Part shown: piece after piece, positions 1-7,714 of the stretch
Layout of the letters: each line of letters begins with the position of its first letter
How positions within the stretch are numbered: position 1 is the stretch's first letter
From: Cyanomargarita calcarea GSE-NOS-MK-12-04C
GTDB lineage: Bacteria; Cyanobacteriota; Cyanobacteriia; Cyanobacteriales; Nostocaceae
Length of the DNA: 64,000 bases
Reading direction: 5' to 3'
Assembly (NCBI GenBank): GCA_019359595.1
Contig: JAHHGZ010000011.1
Location: forward strand, 62,001-126,000
Translations under genes and position numbers: made by a program
Notes under the pieces: generated by a model
Database searches by the model: none
What the model was told of the DNA's origin: nothing
Seen by the model: only the letters and a program-made list of their open reading frames with translations

Positions 1-1576
1 CATTCCCTTGTATCATCCGCTCAATAATTTTACGCGGTACGGGGATTGAGTCGAGGGACAAAGGAAAAAACATTTCTTGATCTCCCTTGTCTTTTTTCAC
101 CACTTGCTCATTCAACAAATTCTTCAACACCATCAACGTTCCCATCACCGAAGTCTTCAACTCGTGAGAAATGGTGTGCAAAACAACGTCTTTTACTTGA
201 TGCAGTTCTTGGAGTTCCTGCATTTTCTGCTGCAGTTGTGCGGTACGTTCTTTTACCTGGTCTTCTAAGTTTGTATTAAGTTTCGCCAGTTCTTGATACA
301 ATTGTGCCTGCTGGATAGCGATCGCTAACTGTTGTGATAGCTGAATGAGTAAATCAATTTCCATTGGCTGCCAATGACGGGCACTCCCACATTGATTCGC
401 AATTAAAGCACCAAAGAATTCTTCCCCTAACATAATTGGTACAGCCAAAGTCGCACGAGTTTGAAATTGTTGATAATGTGCTTTGATTTTGGCTGGTGCC
501 TCCATTTGGGTGATATCTTCAACCACTCGCACCCGATGAGTTGTCAGCAGTCTTTTGAACTCAGCAAGTACGGTTGGATCTTCTTGGATTTTGCAGTCTA
601 AAATTGAGGGATAATTTGGTTCTACTGATTCCGCAAGAATTTTCGCTCCTAACTGCTCGTGATTTAGACCAATAAAAACGCGGTCTGCTTGCAAAAATTG
701 CCTGACTTCTGTCACAGTCGTTTGGAGAATTTCCTCTAATTTTAGAGAGTTGCGAATTCGTGCCAGAGTTTCCGTTAGCAAGCGATCGCGTTGTGCCCCC
801 AGACGTAATAATTCTTCTGAGTGTTTGCGTTCGGTAATATCACGATCCACTGCTAAGAGGCACTCACAACCATCCAAATCAATGATTTCGGCAGAAACCA
901 TGCCGATAGCCACCTCCCCAGATTTTTTTCTAAATTCAAATTCCAAATTGCGAACAACGCCATTGAGTTGCAACTCCTGCAATAATCGAGTGCGATCGCT
1001 CAGATTAACCCAAATACCCAACTCAATCGCTGTCCGTCCAATTGCCTCTGAACGGCTATAACCAGAGAGTCTAACAAAACTATCATTAACTTCAATGAAG
1101 CGTCCTTCTTTAAGAGTGCTGATAGTAATCGAATTGGGACTACAGTTAAAAGCCTTAGAAAACTTCTCTGCCAAACTGCGCAAGCTATTTTTTGATTTAT
1201 TCTTCTCCGTGATATCCCGCACAATCGCCAACACTTCATCTTCTCCACAAACAACCAAGCGTGCCTCATAATCTCGCATTCCGGATTCTGTAGGTAGTTG
1301 ATATTCACAAGTTTGCAGAGTTCTAGAATCCAAAGTTTTGGCGATCGCTTCCAAACTTTTAGCCGCAACATCCTCCGGTAATAAATCCCGCAAATTCTTC
1401 CCCACTATTTGTTCGTATTCCGTTGTAGCATTTGCTCCCTCACCTTTAAAGTCGAGATACTGACCGTCACGATTGATGCGAAACATCAAATCTGGAATAG
1501 CATCCAAAATTGCCTTATACCGTGCCTCACTTTGAAGTAATTTTTCTGACTCTTGCTTGCGGTCTGTAATATCCAT
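1..1576 (-). CDS. PAS-PAS-GAF sensor histidine kinase (partial, 3' end off the left edge)
   Basis: The minus-strand frame stays open from 1576 to the window edge (about 525 residues). By my translation it contains two PAS/PAC domains (about residues 20-125 and 135-250, each ending in a DITE/DITER-type PAC tail), a GAF domain (about 265-415), a coiled-coil linker (about 420-460) and the start of a HisKA domain with the phospho-acceptor motif HTISHELKT. The ATP-binding domain must lie beyond position 1. It would be a cytoplasmic two-component sensor; the ligand is unknown. The ATG at 1574-1576 begins MDITDRKQ, which is normally the last part of a PAC motif. The same frame continues upstream for about 14 codons to a TGA near 1626, and no ribosome-binding site is visible. 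An upstream PAS domain has therefore probably been lost and the gene is 5'-truncated. Confidence 0.8.
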   Translation of the reverse strand, partial: MDITDRKQESEKLLQSEARYKAILDAIPDLMFRINRDGQYLDFKGEGANATTEYEQIVGKNLRDLLPEDVAAKSLEAIAKTLDSRTLQTCEYQLPTESGMRDYEARLVVCGEDEVLAIVRDITEKNKSKNSLRSLAEKFSKAFNCSPNSITISTLKEGRFIEVNDSFVRLSGYSRSEAIGRTAIELGIWVNLSDRTRLLQELQLNGVVRNLEFEFRKKSGEVAIGMVSAEIIDLDGCECLLAVDRDITERKHSEELLRLGAQRDRLLTETLARIRNSLKLEEILQTTVTEVRQFLQADRVFIGLNHEQLGAKILAESVEPNYPSILDCKIQEDPTVLAEFKRLLTTHRVRVVEDITQMEAPAKIKAHYQQFQTRATLAVPIMLGEEFFGALIANQCGSARHWQPMEIDLLIQLSQQLAIAIQQAQLYQELAKLNTNLEDQVKERTAQLQQKMQELQELHQVKDVVLHTISHELKTSVMGTLMVLKNLLNEQVVKKDKGDQEMFFPLSLDSIPVPRKIIERMIQGN

Positions 1577-1969
1577 TACTTGTATCAAAAAAATAATCGC
1601 GACTTTTACTTGCAGCCTCTTACTTCAGAGTAATTCTCCTTGAGGCGATCGTATTCACCCAATCGGATGAACCGAGGGCAGTAAATTATCTTATATAATT
1701 GACTTTATGGGAAAAATATGCAAATAGAAGCCAGGTTTTTATGAAAACAGAACTTACACCCAGAGGGAATAGCAACTTGAGTCGAATGTCGGATTGGTGG
1801 CAGGATGTACCACGCAGTCAAACTAGCGTTTCGAGCAAAGCTCGACTTGCCCCCACGGCCTCATACTAATGCTGATTTTCTTTTTTGTGATAACTGGTTT
1901 TGCCCTCTTTTAATTTGCCAACAGTATCCTCATAGGGAACGGGTTGGGGTTAGATTTTCAACCAAAGCT

Positions 1970-2191
1970 ATGAAATATGTTACTTCTTTTGAGCGGCTGG
2001 CAAAAAAGGAAGCACTTCTAAAAGGTATATCTTTGGGGTTGAGGCTCAAATTTGGTGAGAGGGGTCAAGATTTATTGCCAGAAATTGAAGTTATCGAGGA
2101 CGTTAATACTTTAGATACAATCTTAGAAGCGATAGAAACTACAACCACGATAGAAGAATTGCGGCAAATCTATCAACCTACAACTGAATAA
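1970..2191 (+). pseudogene. C-terminal remnant of a COG5464/Rpn-type protein
   Basis: The 73-residue segment starting MKYVTSFERLAKKEALLKG and ending in an acidic helix with EELRQIYQ resembles the C-terminal tail of the COG5464 (Rpn-like, PD-(D/E)XK transposase-related) proteins common in cyanobacteria. The frame stays open upstream to 1805, but that part (Cys- and Trp-rich, no recognisable motif) does not look like the nuclease domain. I read it as a decayed gene with the catalytic N-terminus gone. A short frame at 1741-1869 (starting MKTELTPRGNSN) just upstream may be more of the same debris. Family assignment is from memory and moderately sure. Confidence 0.4.
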
Positions 2192-2397
2192 TCAATATTC
2201 GCTCTTTTTTAAAAGTACTTCGGTTATTAATTTATTTGCTTTCATTAACTGGATGATAAAGCTATCACCATTATTTTGAGACTTTTCTTTGATGTCTGAA
2301 GTACAACCAATGGAGGATACAAAGTATAAAAGGTCAAAAATGCTGTAATGAATGGCATGATATAATTTTTGCAAGTATTTAAATGTAGGTCTAGATT

Positions 2398-2967
2398 ATG
2401 AGTCCTTTGACATTAAAACTAGACACCGTTCACCTAAGTGACGAACAATTCTATAATTTGTGTCAAAATAACCGCGAATTGAAATTTGAACGAACTACCA
2501 AGGGAGAATTAATCATTATGTCCCCGGTTGGAGGAGAAAGCGGGAATCGAGAAGCAGATTTAATTATTGATTTGGGAATCTGGAATCGGCAAATTAACCT
2601 CGGTTTTACCTTTAGTTCCTCCACTATATTCAAATTACCCAATGGTGCCGATCGTTCCCCAGATGCCGCTTGGATTCAACGAGAACGTTGGCAAGCACTT
2701 ACACCAGAACAAAGACGGAAATTTCCCCCCATTGCACCCGATTTTGTCATTGAATTAAGATCAGCAACAGATGATTTGGAAATGTTGCGTTCCAAAATGC
2801 AAGAATATATGGATGCAGGTGTGCAATTGGCATGGTTAATTAATCCCCAACAGCAGCAAGTGGAAATTTATCGCCAAAAACAAGATGTGGAAGTGCGAAA
2901 TCTGCCCACAGAACTATCGGGTGAAAATGTATTGCCAGGATTTAGCTTGAGTCTATCCTGTTATTAA
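2398..2967 (+). CDS. Uma2 family endonuclease-like protein (DUF820)
   Basis: A 189-residue protein with the full Uma2/DUF820 layout: N-terminal LSDEQFYNLC helix, FERTTKGELIIMSPVGG strand pair, GNREADLIIDL helix, a DRSPDAAWI motif holding the conserved Asp, a DFVIELRS motif matching the ExK-type catalytic strand, and C-terminal LINPQQQQVEIYR. Length is normal for the family. These proteins have a PD-(D/E)XK nuclease fold and occur in dozens of copies in cyanobacterial genomes; their function is unknown. The gene stands alone between a remnant gene and a stray kinase fragment. Confidence 0.9.
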   Translation: MSPLTLKLDTVHLSDEQFYNLCQNNRELKFERTTKGELIIMSPVGGESGNREADLIIDLGIWNRQINLGFTFSSSTIFKLPNGADRSPDAAWIQRERWQALTPEQRRKFPPIAPDFVIELRSATDDLEMLRSKMQEYMDAGVQLAWLINPQQQQVEIYRQKQDVEVRNLPTELSGENVLPGFSLSLSCY

Positions 2968-3076
2968 GATTTGCTTTTTTCTGCTAAACCTCCATTATCT
3001 GCCACACTTTTCATCGCAGCAGAAAATACTCTATAAGTCTGCGTGGTTTTGGTTGTGTGTGTAGAGACTTCTTGCC

Positions 3077-3177
3077 AAACAACCAAACGTGCCTCATAAT
3101 CTCGCATTCCGGATTCTGTAGGTACTTGATATTCACTAGGGGAGCAAAGTTCTAGAATCCAAAGTTTTGGCGATCGC
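3077..3177 (-). pseudogene. Stray internal fragment of the histidine kinase gene
   Basis: About 100 bases here match the kinase coding sequence at about 1247-1348 in the same orientation, ending at the same HIP1 octamer GCGATCGC. Differences are scattered substitutions and a replaced stretch near 3137-3146 (TAGGGGAGCA in place of CAAGTTTGCAG). It corresponds to the first PAS domain and has no start, stop or frame of its own. It lies beyond the Uma2 gene, about 1.8 kb from its source. Confidence 0.85.
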
Positions 3178-3225
3178 CATCAAGATATATAATTATTGAT
3201 AAATTGAGGATTTATCTCCTTAAAC

Positions 3226-3774
3226 ATGAACCAGTTTGCTTACGTCTTTGAAGCAAGTCCGTTAATATTTGAAGCTCTCGTAGAGTGGGATGTTAAATCC
3301 AAAGAATATCTGCGTTTATTTTTTAGCAATGAAATTTATAGAACACGAAGAACACAATTTGGAGATTGTATTTCCAAGGTAGGATATCTCATAGAAAGAG
3401 TTTTTGAAGAACCCGAAAATTTCCGAGGAGTTAAAGATGTCAATGATAAATTACAAGCTGCTGCAATGGTTGAAGATTATTTTGACTGTCTGTATATCGA
3501 TACTCTCACCAATGCTCCTTGGAATGTAATAGACAACCAACCAGAAACAGTTAAAGGTGCTGCCACAACACTGATTGAAGAGTTGGTTAGAGAAAGTCTA
3601 CAGCTAGGGTACAATGGAAGACTTAGAGTAATTACAATTGAAAGAGCAAAGCCGTTCTATAGCCGAATTGGATTCATAGATGATGAAGATGGTTCGTTCG
3701 TCATGGAATTAACACCACAAGCAGCCGAAAGTTTTTTAGACCAACAACAACGTCGAAGAGAGCAATCAAATTAA
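3226..3774 (+). CDS. GNAT family N-acetyltransferase
   Basis: A 182-residue protein with the usual GNAT elements in its C-terminal half: a strand at about LYIDTLTNAPWN, an acetyl-CoA-binding helix after VKGAATTLIEEL, and the closing strand-loop RAKPFYSRIGF followed by SFVMEL. The first 90 residues carry an aromatic, charged helical region. It probably transfers an acetyl group to an amine, but the substrate is not visible. The next gene starts 18 bases after its stop, so the two are probably co-transcribed. GNAT enzymes can be toxins with a small partner, but here the small gene follows the enzyme and has no recognisable DNA-binding motif. Confidence 0.7.
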   Translation: MNQFAYVFEASPLIFEALVEWDVKSKEYLRLFFSNEIYRTRRTQFGDCISKVGYLIERVFEEPENFRGVKDVNDKLQAAAMVEDYFDCLYIDTLTNAPWNVIDNQPETVKGAATTLIEELVRESLQLGYNGRLRVITIERAKPFYSRIGFIDDEDGSFVMELTPQAAESFLDQQQRRREQSN

Positions 3775-3792
3775 TCAGTCCGAGCCAAAACT

Positions 3793-4062
3793 ATGCCGCA
3801 ACCAAATGATAAAGCTACGTCAGCAGAAATTTATCAATGGGCAGAACTCGACGAATTAGAGAAATATGCCTGTACGGGACCCCAAAGTACAAACAACCAA
3901 TTTGCTGACCGAGTACAATCGCTAATGGATGGGACATACCTACAGAAATATTTAGAAAAAGTGCAAGCTGAAAAACAGAAAGTTAGCGAAAAAATGTCTT
4001 TTTTGTCCGCAGTTGAAGCCATATTGATTGAGAAAATTTCTCAGCAGAATAACAATTATTGA
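3793..4062 (+). CDS. Small hypothetical protein coupled to the GNAT gene
   Basis: An 89-residue charged, helical protein (QWAELDELEKYACTGPQST, then a Lys/Glu-rich helix and a C-terminal VEAILIEKISQQ helix). I recognise no family. It is 18 bases downstream of the GNAT gene and followed 24 bases later by an XisI-like remnant. It may be a GNAT partner or part of a broken excision-controlling cassette; neither can be decided here. The downstream minus-strand reading over the same bases is a shadow. Confidence 0.5.
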   Translation: MPQPNDKATSAEIYQWAELDELEKYACTGPQSTNNQFADRVQSLMDGTYLQKYLEKVQAEKQKVSEKMSFLSAVEAILIEKISQQNNNY

Positions 4063-4085
4063 ATTGAGACAGAGGAAATTGTGCA

Positions 4086-4228
4086 ATGGCTAACTTTGAT
4101 CAATATCGGGATAAGTTAAGCCACTGCTTACTAAATATGCACAATACAAACCCAGCTACGGAGAGGTTGAGGTCGAAGAAACGAATCTTGATCCGATAGG
4201 CTTAAGTTTATCCTTGTATGCGGCGTGA
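4086..4228 (+). pseudogene. Frameshifted and truncated XisI-like (fdxN element excision controlling factor) remnant
   Basis: The first frame from ATG 4086 reads MANFDQYRDKLSHC, like an XisI N-terminus. Around 4127 the match moves to another frame that reads LTKYAQYKPSYGEVEVE, a typical XisI segment, then runs to a TGA at 4226-4228 without the remaining two thirds of the protein. XisI-family proteins act with XisH in control of DNA element excision in heterocystous cyanobacteria and are widely multiplied. Frameshift and truncation make this non-functional. No XisH is seen beside it. Confidence 0.55.
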
Positions 4229-4250
4229 AGCGAAAAGGGAGTAATATTAA

Positions 4251-4427
4251 TTGAGGTTAAGCCGAGATGCCCGTATATTAGGAAATTAAGCCAGAAAACC
4301 CTCTGCACGTATAGATTTGATAATTTGACTACTTCCTTGTACGCAAGACCATTGTATATAACGAAAAATAAACCTTTTTCAGTCCCTATTTCCGTTTTCG
4401 TTCCTTCGTATCTCGGCTCAACCTCAA
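4251..4427. repeat. Inverted-repeat element upstream of the restriction-modification genes
   Basis: The 18-base arms at 4251-4268 (TTGAGGTTAAGCCGAGAT) and 4410-4427 are reverse complements with one mismatch, enclosing about 140 bases. The whole gap 4229-4503 has no credible gene. The size and layout are like a small MITE-type or palindromic element between the XisI remnant and the methyltransferase gene. Confidence 0.6.
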
Positions 4428-4503
4428 AATTGTTCCAATATAATTCTTTGACCCGATAAGCAGTATATTATTACACAGTTATCTAGAAACAAACGGATAT
4501 TTG

Positions 4504-5340
4504 ATGATATTACAAGAGCAACTCGAACAAGTAGGTACATCTTTAGCTTGGGAGTCAGAGGATCGACTTTGCCGCCTCTATCATGGTGACAGCTTAGAAG
4601 TAATGGCTTCGTTACCCCCTGATAGTGTGGATTGTATTTGGACTGACCCACCGTACAATCTCTCTAACGATGGTATTACATGTATGAGTGGTCAAATGGT
4701 AAAGGTTAATAAAGGCGAGTGGGATCGCAGTCGTGGTGCCGAGATGGATCACGAATTTAACAAGGCATGGCTAGCTGCTTGTTATCGCCTCCTCAAACCA
4801 ACTGGCACTATTTGGGTAACTGGCACTTTACATGTGTATCCATCAGTCGGATTCGCGATGCAGCAATTAGGTTTTCGTATACTTAACGACATAATTTGGG
4901 AGAAGCCGGCCCCACCTCCTAATTTGGGTTGTCGATGCTTTACTCACTCTACAGAACTCATACTTTGGGCCACAAAGGCACAAAAGGGCAAAGAACGTTA
5001 CACGTTTAACTATGAAGTTATGAAAGCTGAAAACGGGGACAAGCAGATGAAAAATGTATGGAGAATGTCAGCCCCTAGTAAAGAGGAGAAGCGGTATGGC
5101 AAACATCCAACTCAGAAGCCCGTCGAACTTGTTGCACGCTCTCTGCGGGCAAGTACCAATCCAGGAGATTTAGTATTCGACCCGTTCTCTGGGTCTTCGA
5201 CTACTGGAGTTGCAGCATTAGCATTAGACCGCCATTTTATTGGGTGTGAGGCGGACGCAAACCATATTGAGCTTTCGCGTCAGCGTCTCATGAATCCCTA
5301 CAGGTTTTCACCAAAGCAAGGTCTGCTATGGAGCGAGTAG
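4504..5340 (+). CDS. DpnA-like adenine-N6 DNA methyltransferase of a type II R-M system
   Basis: A 278-residue methyltransferase. The catalytic motif TDPPY lies near residue 50 and the AdoMet-binding motif FDPFSGSSTTG near 225-235, i.e. motif IV before motif I, the beta-class order. From memory the middle (LSNDGIT, GQMVKVNKGEWD, HSTELILWA, DGKQMK-like DKQMKNVW, KHPTQKP) closely follows DpnA, the GATC-methylating second methylase of the DpnII system. It should therefore protect GATC, possibly also in single-stranded DNA; this is inferred. ATG 4504 is preferred over the TTG three bases earlier. Its 3' end overlaps the endonuclease start by 13 bases, so the pair is translationally coupled. Confidence 0.85.
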   Translation: MILQEQLEQVGTSLAWESEDRLCRLYHGDSLEVMASLPPDSVDCIWTDPPYNLSNDGITCMSGQMVKVNKGEWDRSRGAEMDHEFNKAWLAACYRLLKPTGTIWVTGTLHVYPSVGFAMQQLGFRILNDIIWEKPAPPPNLGCRCFTHSTELILWATKAQKGKERYTFNYEVMKAENGDKQMKNVWRMSAPSKEEKRYGKHPTQKPVELVARSLRASTNPGDLVFDPFSGSSTTGVAALALDRHFIGCEADANHIELSRQRLMNPYRFSPKQGLLWSE

Positions 5341-5966
5341 ACGCGGTGCAAAGACTGAGAGAGCTTGTAGGTACAGACTTACGACCTTTAGCAGATCTTT
5401 ATAAAGTAACAGTTTGGAGCGAGACAGGTAAAAAAAATAAGGGTTGGGCTGGACATACAATTGAGCGTTTTTTGGGGTTGGCATTAAACTCGTCTCGATC
5501 TCCTAATTTTGGAAGTTGGGAACTTAAAGTAATTCCACTCAAACATAAATCGCCAACCGTACTTAAGGTCAAAGAGACAATGGCAATTACAATGATAGAC
5601 CCAGTAGAAGTTGCAGCAAAGAATTTTGAGGATAGCCATCTTTTCAATAAACTTCAAAAAATTGTCGTAGTTGCCAGGGTTTTTGAAAGTCAGAATGAGA
5701 CTTGCTCAATGATGCACTCTGTCGCGTCATTCGATCTCGATCGACCAGAAATTTACTCTCAAGTAAAAGCAGATTATGACCTTGTTAGAGACACAATGAG
5801 AGAGCAAGGATTTACAAAACTTACTGGTAAGATGGGTGTGCTAGTGCAACCTAGGACGAAGGGACCTGGGCACGGAAGTACCTCTCGCGCTTTCTATGCA
5901 CGAACAAGTTTTGTCGCTCATATTCTTGGAGAAGGTTACTCTGTTCCACTTCCTGTTGTGCCTTAA
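5328..5966 (+). CDS. MutH/Sau3AI-like restriction endonuclease
   Basis: A 212-residue protein matching the MutH/Sau3AI fold pattern: KGWAG (38-42), Glu46 in the helix, and WELKVIP with Glu65 and Lys67, like the E...D...ExK active site of MutH. C-terminal KGPGHGSTSRAFYARTSF resembles the DNA-contacting end of MutH-type enzymes. Spacing from Glu46 to residue 60 equals that from Glu56 to Asp70 in E. coli MutH, but residue 60 here is Asn (AAT at 5505-5507), so a metal-binding acid may be missing. The overlap with a DpnA-like methylase suggests GATC specificity, also the target of MutH and Sau3AI. An MvaI/BcnI-type enzyme is the alternative. Confidence 0.7.
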   Translation: MERVDAVQRLRELVGTDLRPLADLYKVTVWSETGKKNKGWAGHTIERFLGLALNSSRSPNFGSWELKVIPLKHKSPTVLKVKETMAITMIDPVEVAAKNFEDSHLFNKLQKIVVVARVFESQNETCSMMHSVASFDLDRPEIYSQVKADYDLVRDTMREQGFTKLTGKMGVLVQPRTKGPGHGSTSRAFYARTSFVAHILGEGYSVPLPVVP

Positions 5967-6000
5967 ATCTTAAAGATAAGGCTAACTGCGATTTCTGCAT

Positions 6001-6152
6001 TAAGTAGGTAGGCACGAATAAACCCAACTATGTAAAAAATTGTAAAAAAGCCAAAACCCTTGCGGTTGCTACCCTTCGGGAACGCTTCGCTAACGTCGTG
6101 CCTCCTCGCAATGACAGAAATATAGTTGTGTTTATTTACGCTTACCTACTTA
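6001..6152. repeat. Inverted-repeat (MITE-like) element downstream of the R-M genes
   Basis: The 31-base arms at 6001-6031 and 6122-6152 are reverse complements with a few mismatches (left begins TAAGTAGGTAGGCACGAAT, right ends TTACCTACTTA-like). The centre contains a CCCTTCGGGAACGCTTCGC-type cyanobacterial palindromic repeat. It begins 34 bases after the endonuclease stop. Confidence 0.7.
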
Positions 6153-6226
6153 CCCTGGGCTAAAAGTAGCGAATACACATTTTGACGCCACGCAAAGCTT
6201 GAAAACTTTGTTGTCAGTGGAAGGAT

Positions 6227-6293
6227 AAGATTGCCGTTTTGCCTTTGTAACTTAAAAGAAAAGTTTGCCGTTTATTAAAGTATAAGTTTGCCA
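6227..6293 (+). other. Array of TTGCCG-type direct repeats, possible transposon-end remnant
   Basis: In the gene-free stretch 6153-6612 the motif AAG(A/T)TTGCCG appears at 6227-6236 and 6261-6270, and a related AAGTTTGCCA at 6284-6293, all in one orientation. Short, same-strand spaced repeats are typical of transposase-binding sites at ends of Mu/Tn7-like elements, but no transposase gene or opposite end is visible. The rest of 6300-6612 shows nothing I can name. Confidence 0.3.
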
Positions 6294-6612
6294 GACTACA
6301 GCCAGAATACGGCTTATTTTATCGTTACCGTGTTTTCTTGCTTACTTAATATTAACTTTACCGAGAATCCAAATCATCGGCATAACCGTGCCATTTGTCC
6401 ATTAAAAAGTAGTGAGTTCTAATAATTTAACTTTTAAACCCCAAATCAAGTCCAGTTATTGATTTCAACGAAAATAGAGTTTTGAGCAACAGTAGGATAG
6501 CGAACAACTGAGTCAAACCAAAAATCCTTATCGATTCTTCGATTTCTCTAATTATAAACAAACGGACAACTTATTTTAAGTGAATAAAGCGCAACCTCAT
6601 ACAGAATTGGTA

Positions 6613-7083
6613 TTACATCATAATATCTTGCCACCTGCCGACAGTAGCAAATCGACCCAAATGCTTGACATTAGTGGTGGCTATTATACTCATTTGTCCT
6701 GGATGTTGTGCGGCTAATATTCGCCATTGAGCGCAAATAATCAAATCTGCATCAAGAGAACTATCCTTTGCTGTAGGTATCCCACTTAATTTAGACTGCG
6801 CCCATAGCACAGATGCCATTTTAAGACTCTCGTCTGTAACCGATAAAAATGAAATAAAAGCAGTCATCTCGTCAAGATTATTCAATCTATCACGATTACC
6901 TGTGCGTTCGGTTTCTAATATTAAATTTCGCCTAACTTCATAATCGCATAATGAGGAAGAGACAATATAAACCCTTTAGCAGCCAGACCCAATAGCCATC
7001 GTTCGCAAGCTTCTGCTTCTCCCTGTTTATGGGGATTAGCAATTAACCCTATAATTCCAGAATCTAGCCACACAATTGCCATA
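6613..7083 (-). pseudogene. PIN-domain (VapC-type) toxin disrupted by a frameshift
   Basis: From ATG 7083 the minus strand reads MAIVWLDSGIIGLIANPHK (PIN start with the first Asp) to a run of three Gs near 6971, after which the frame stops within about 20 codons. One extra base in that run restores a good reading (SSSLCDYEVRRNLILETE) that joins the open frame 6885-6613 (NNLDEMTAFI to TTNVKHLGRF, containing the later acidic residues and the C-terminal TTN motif). The joined product would be about 156 residues, normal for a PIN ribonuclease toxin. The break is a one-base deletion in a homopolymer, so it may be a real mutation, phase variation or a sequencing error. Confidence 0.75.
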
Positions 7084-7085
7084 GA

Positions 7086-7472
7086 TTAAGAATATAGTTT
7101 ATATCCTTCAGGTCGTTCGGCATCCATATTATATTTAAATCTTTCCCAGGCTTCGGCTTTTTGGGATGCTTCAGTATCGCTCATAGATTCGTGTCTAGCA
7201 ATTCTTTTTTGAAGTATTTTTGATGCCTGCGGTTTAGCTAAATTTGTGAGCGTATATTCAGTTTTGACTGTGGCAAATAGTGTTTTCTCATCTCCTAAAT
7301 ATTTGGTTAAAATATCTAGGTCATTATCATGAATAGGAATGGCTTTCTCGCCACCTTCAAGAATAAGTGAATAATTGTTATCATTATCGCTAGGGAGTAA
7401 AGCAACAAACCGAGATATATCAATAATTTTATTTCCTGTAAGTCTAATTAAATGCATGGATTTATAACTCAT
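7086..7472 (-). CDS. Putative antitoxin partner of the PIN toxin
   Basis: A 128-residue protein whose stop is two bases before the PIN gene's ATG on the same strand, the usual antitoxin-first order. The N-terminus (MHLIRLTGNKIIDISRFVAL) is strand-rich, the middle has EGGEKAIPIHDNDLDILTKYL, and the C-terminal 60 residues are charged and helical (QKRIARHESMSDTEASQKAEAWERF). I recognise no classical antitoxin family (no AbrB, Phd, RHH or HTH motif is obvious). The role is inferred from position only. Confidence 0.6.
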   Translation of the reverse strand: MSYKSMHLIRLTGNKIIDISRFVALLPSDNDNNYSLILEGGEKAIPIHDNDLDILTKYLGDEKTLFATVKTEYTLTNLAKPQASKILQKRIARHESMSDTEASQKAEAWERFKYNMDAERPEGYKLYS

Positions 7473-7660
7473 ATCTACTATAGTATAGTAGCGAAATTTT
7501 GATTAGCTTGCCCAAGGGCGTAAATTTCTGCTGTTTTTTTATGGGGATAGTATACTACGAGCGGTTAGCTATTAGCTATTAGCCAAAAGCTAACTGCTAA
7601 ACGCGCTCCCGCCATTTGATAATTCCAGTTTTTAGCCGTTTTCAGTATAATTATTTTTCA

Positions 7661-7704
7661 TCCCCGCACTATATTCCTCAAAGGAAAACAGTGCGGGATT
7701 TTTG
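7661..7704. terminator. Hairpin terminator after dapF (minus strand)
   Basis: CCCGCACT at 7663-7670 pairs with AGTGCGGG at 7690-7697. Read on the minus strand the stem is followed by GATGAAAAATAATTAT, and on the plus strand by ATTTTTG. It lies just beyond the dapF stop. Confidence 0.6.
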
Positions 7705-7714
7705 TGAGATTGAC

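Noticed and set aside
750-1061. Plus-strand frame of 103 residues
   Set aside because: Lies opposite the histidine kinase coding sequence, whose translation is clearly PAS/GAF.
2192-2374. 60-residue minus-strand frame
   Set aside because: No recognisable motif and no ribosome-binding site; AT-rich gap before the Uma2 gene.
3793-4062. XisH gene paired with the XisI remnant
   Set aside because: The 89-residue protein lacks the XisH nuclease-like core and is too short.
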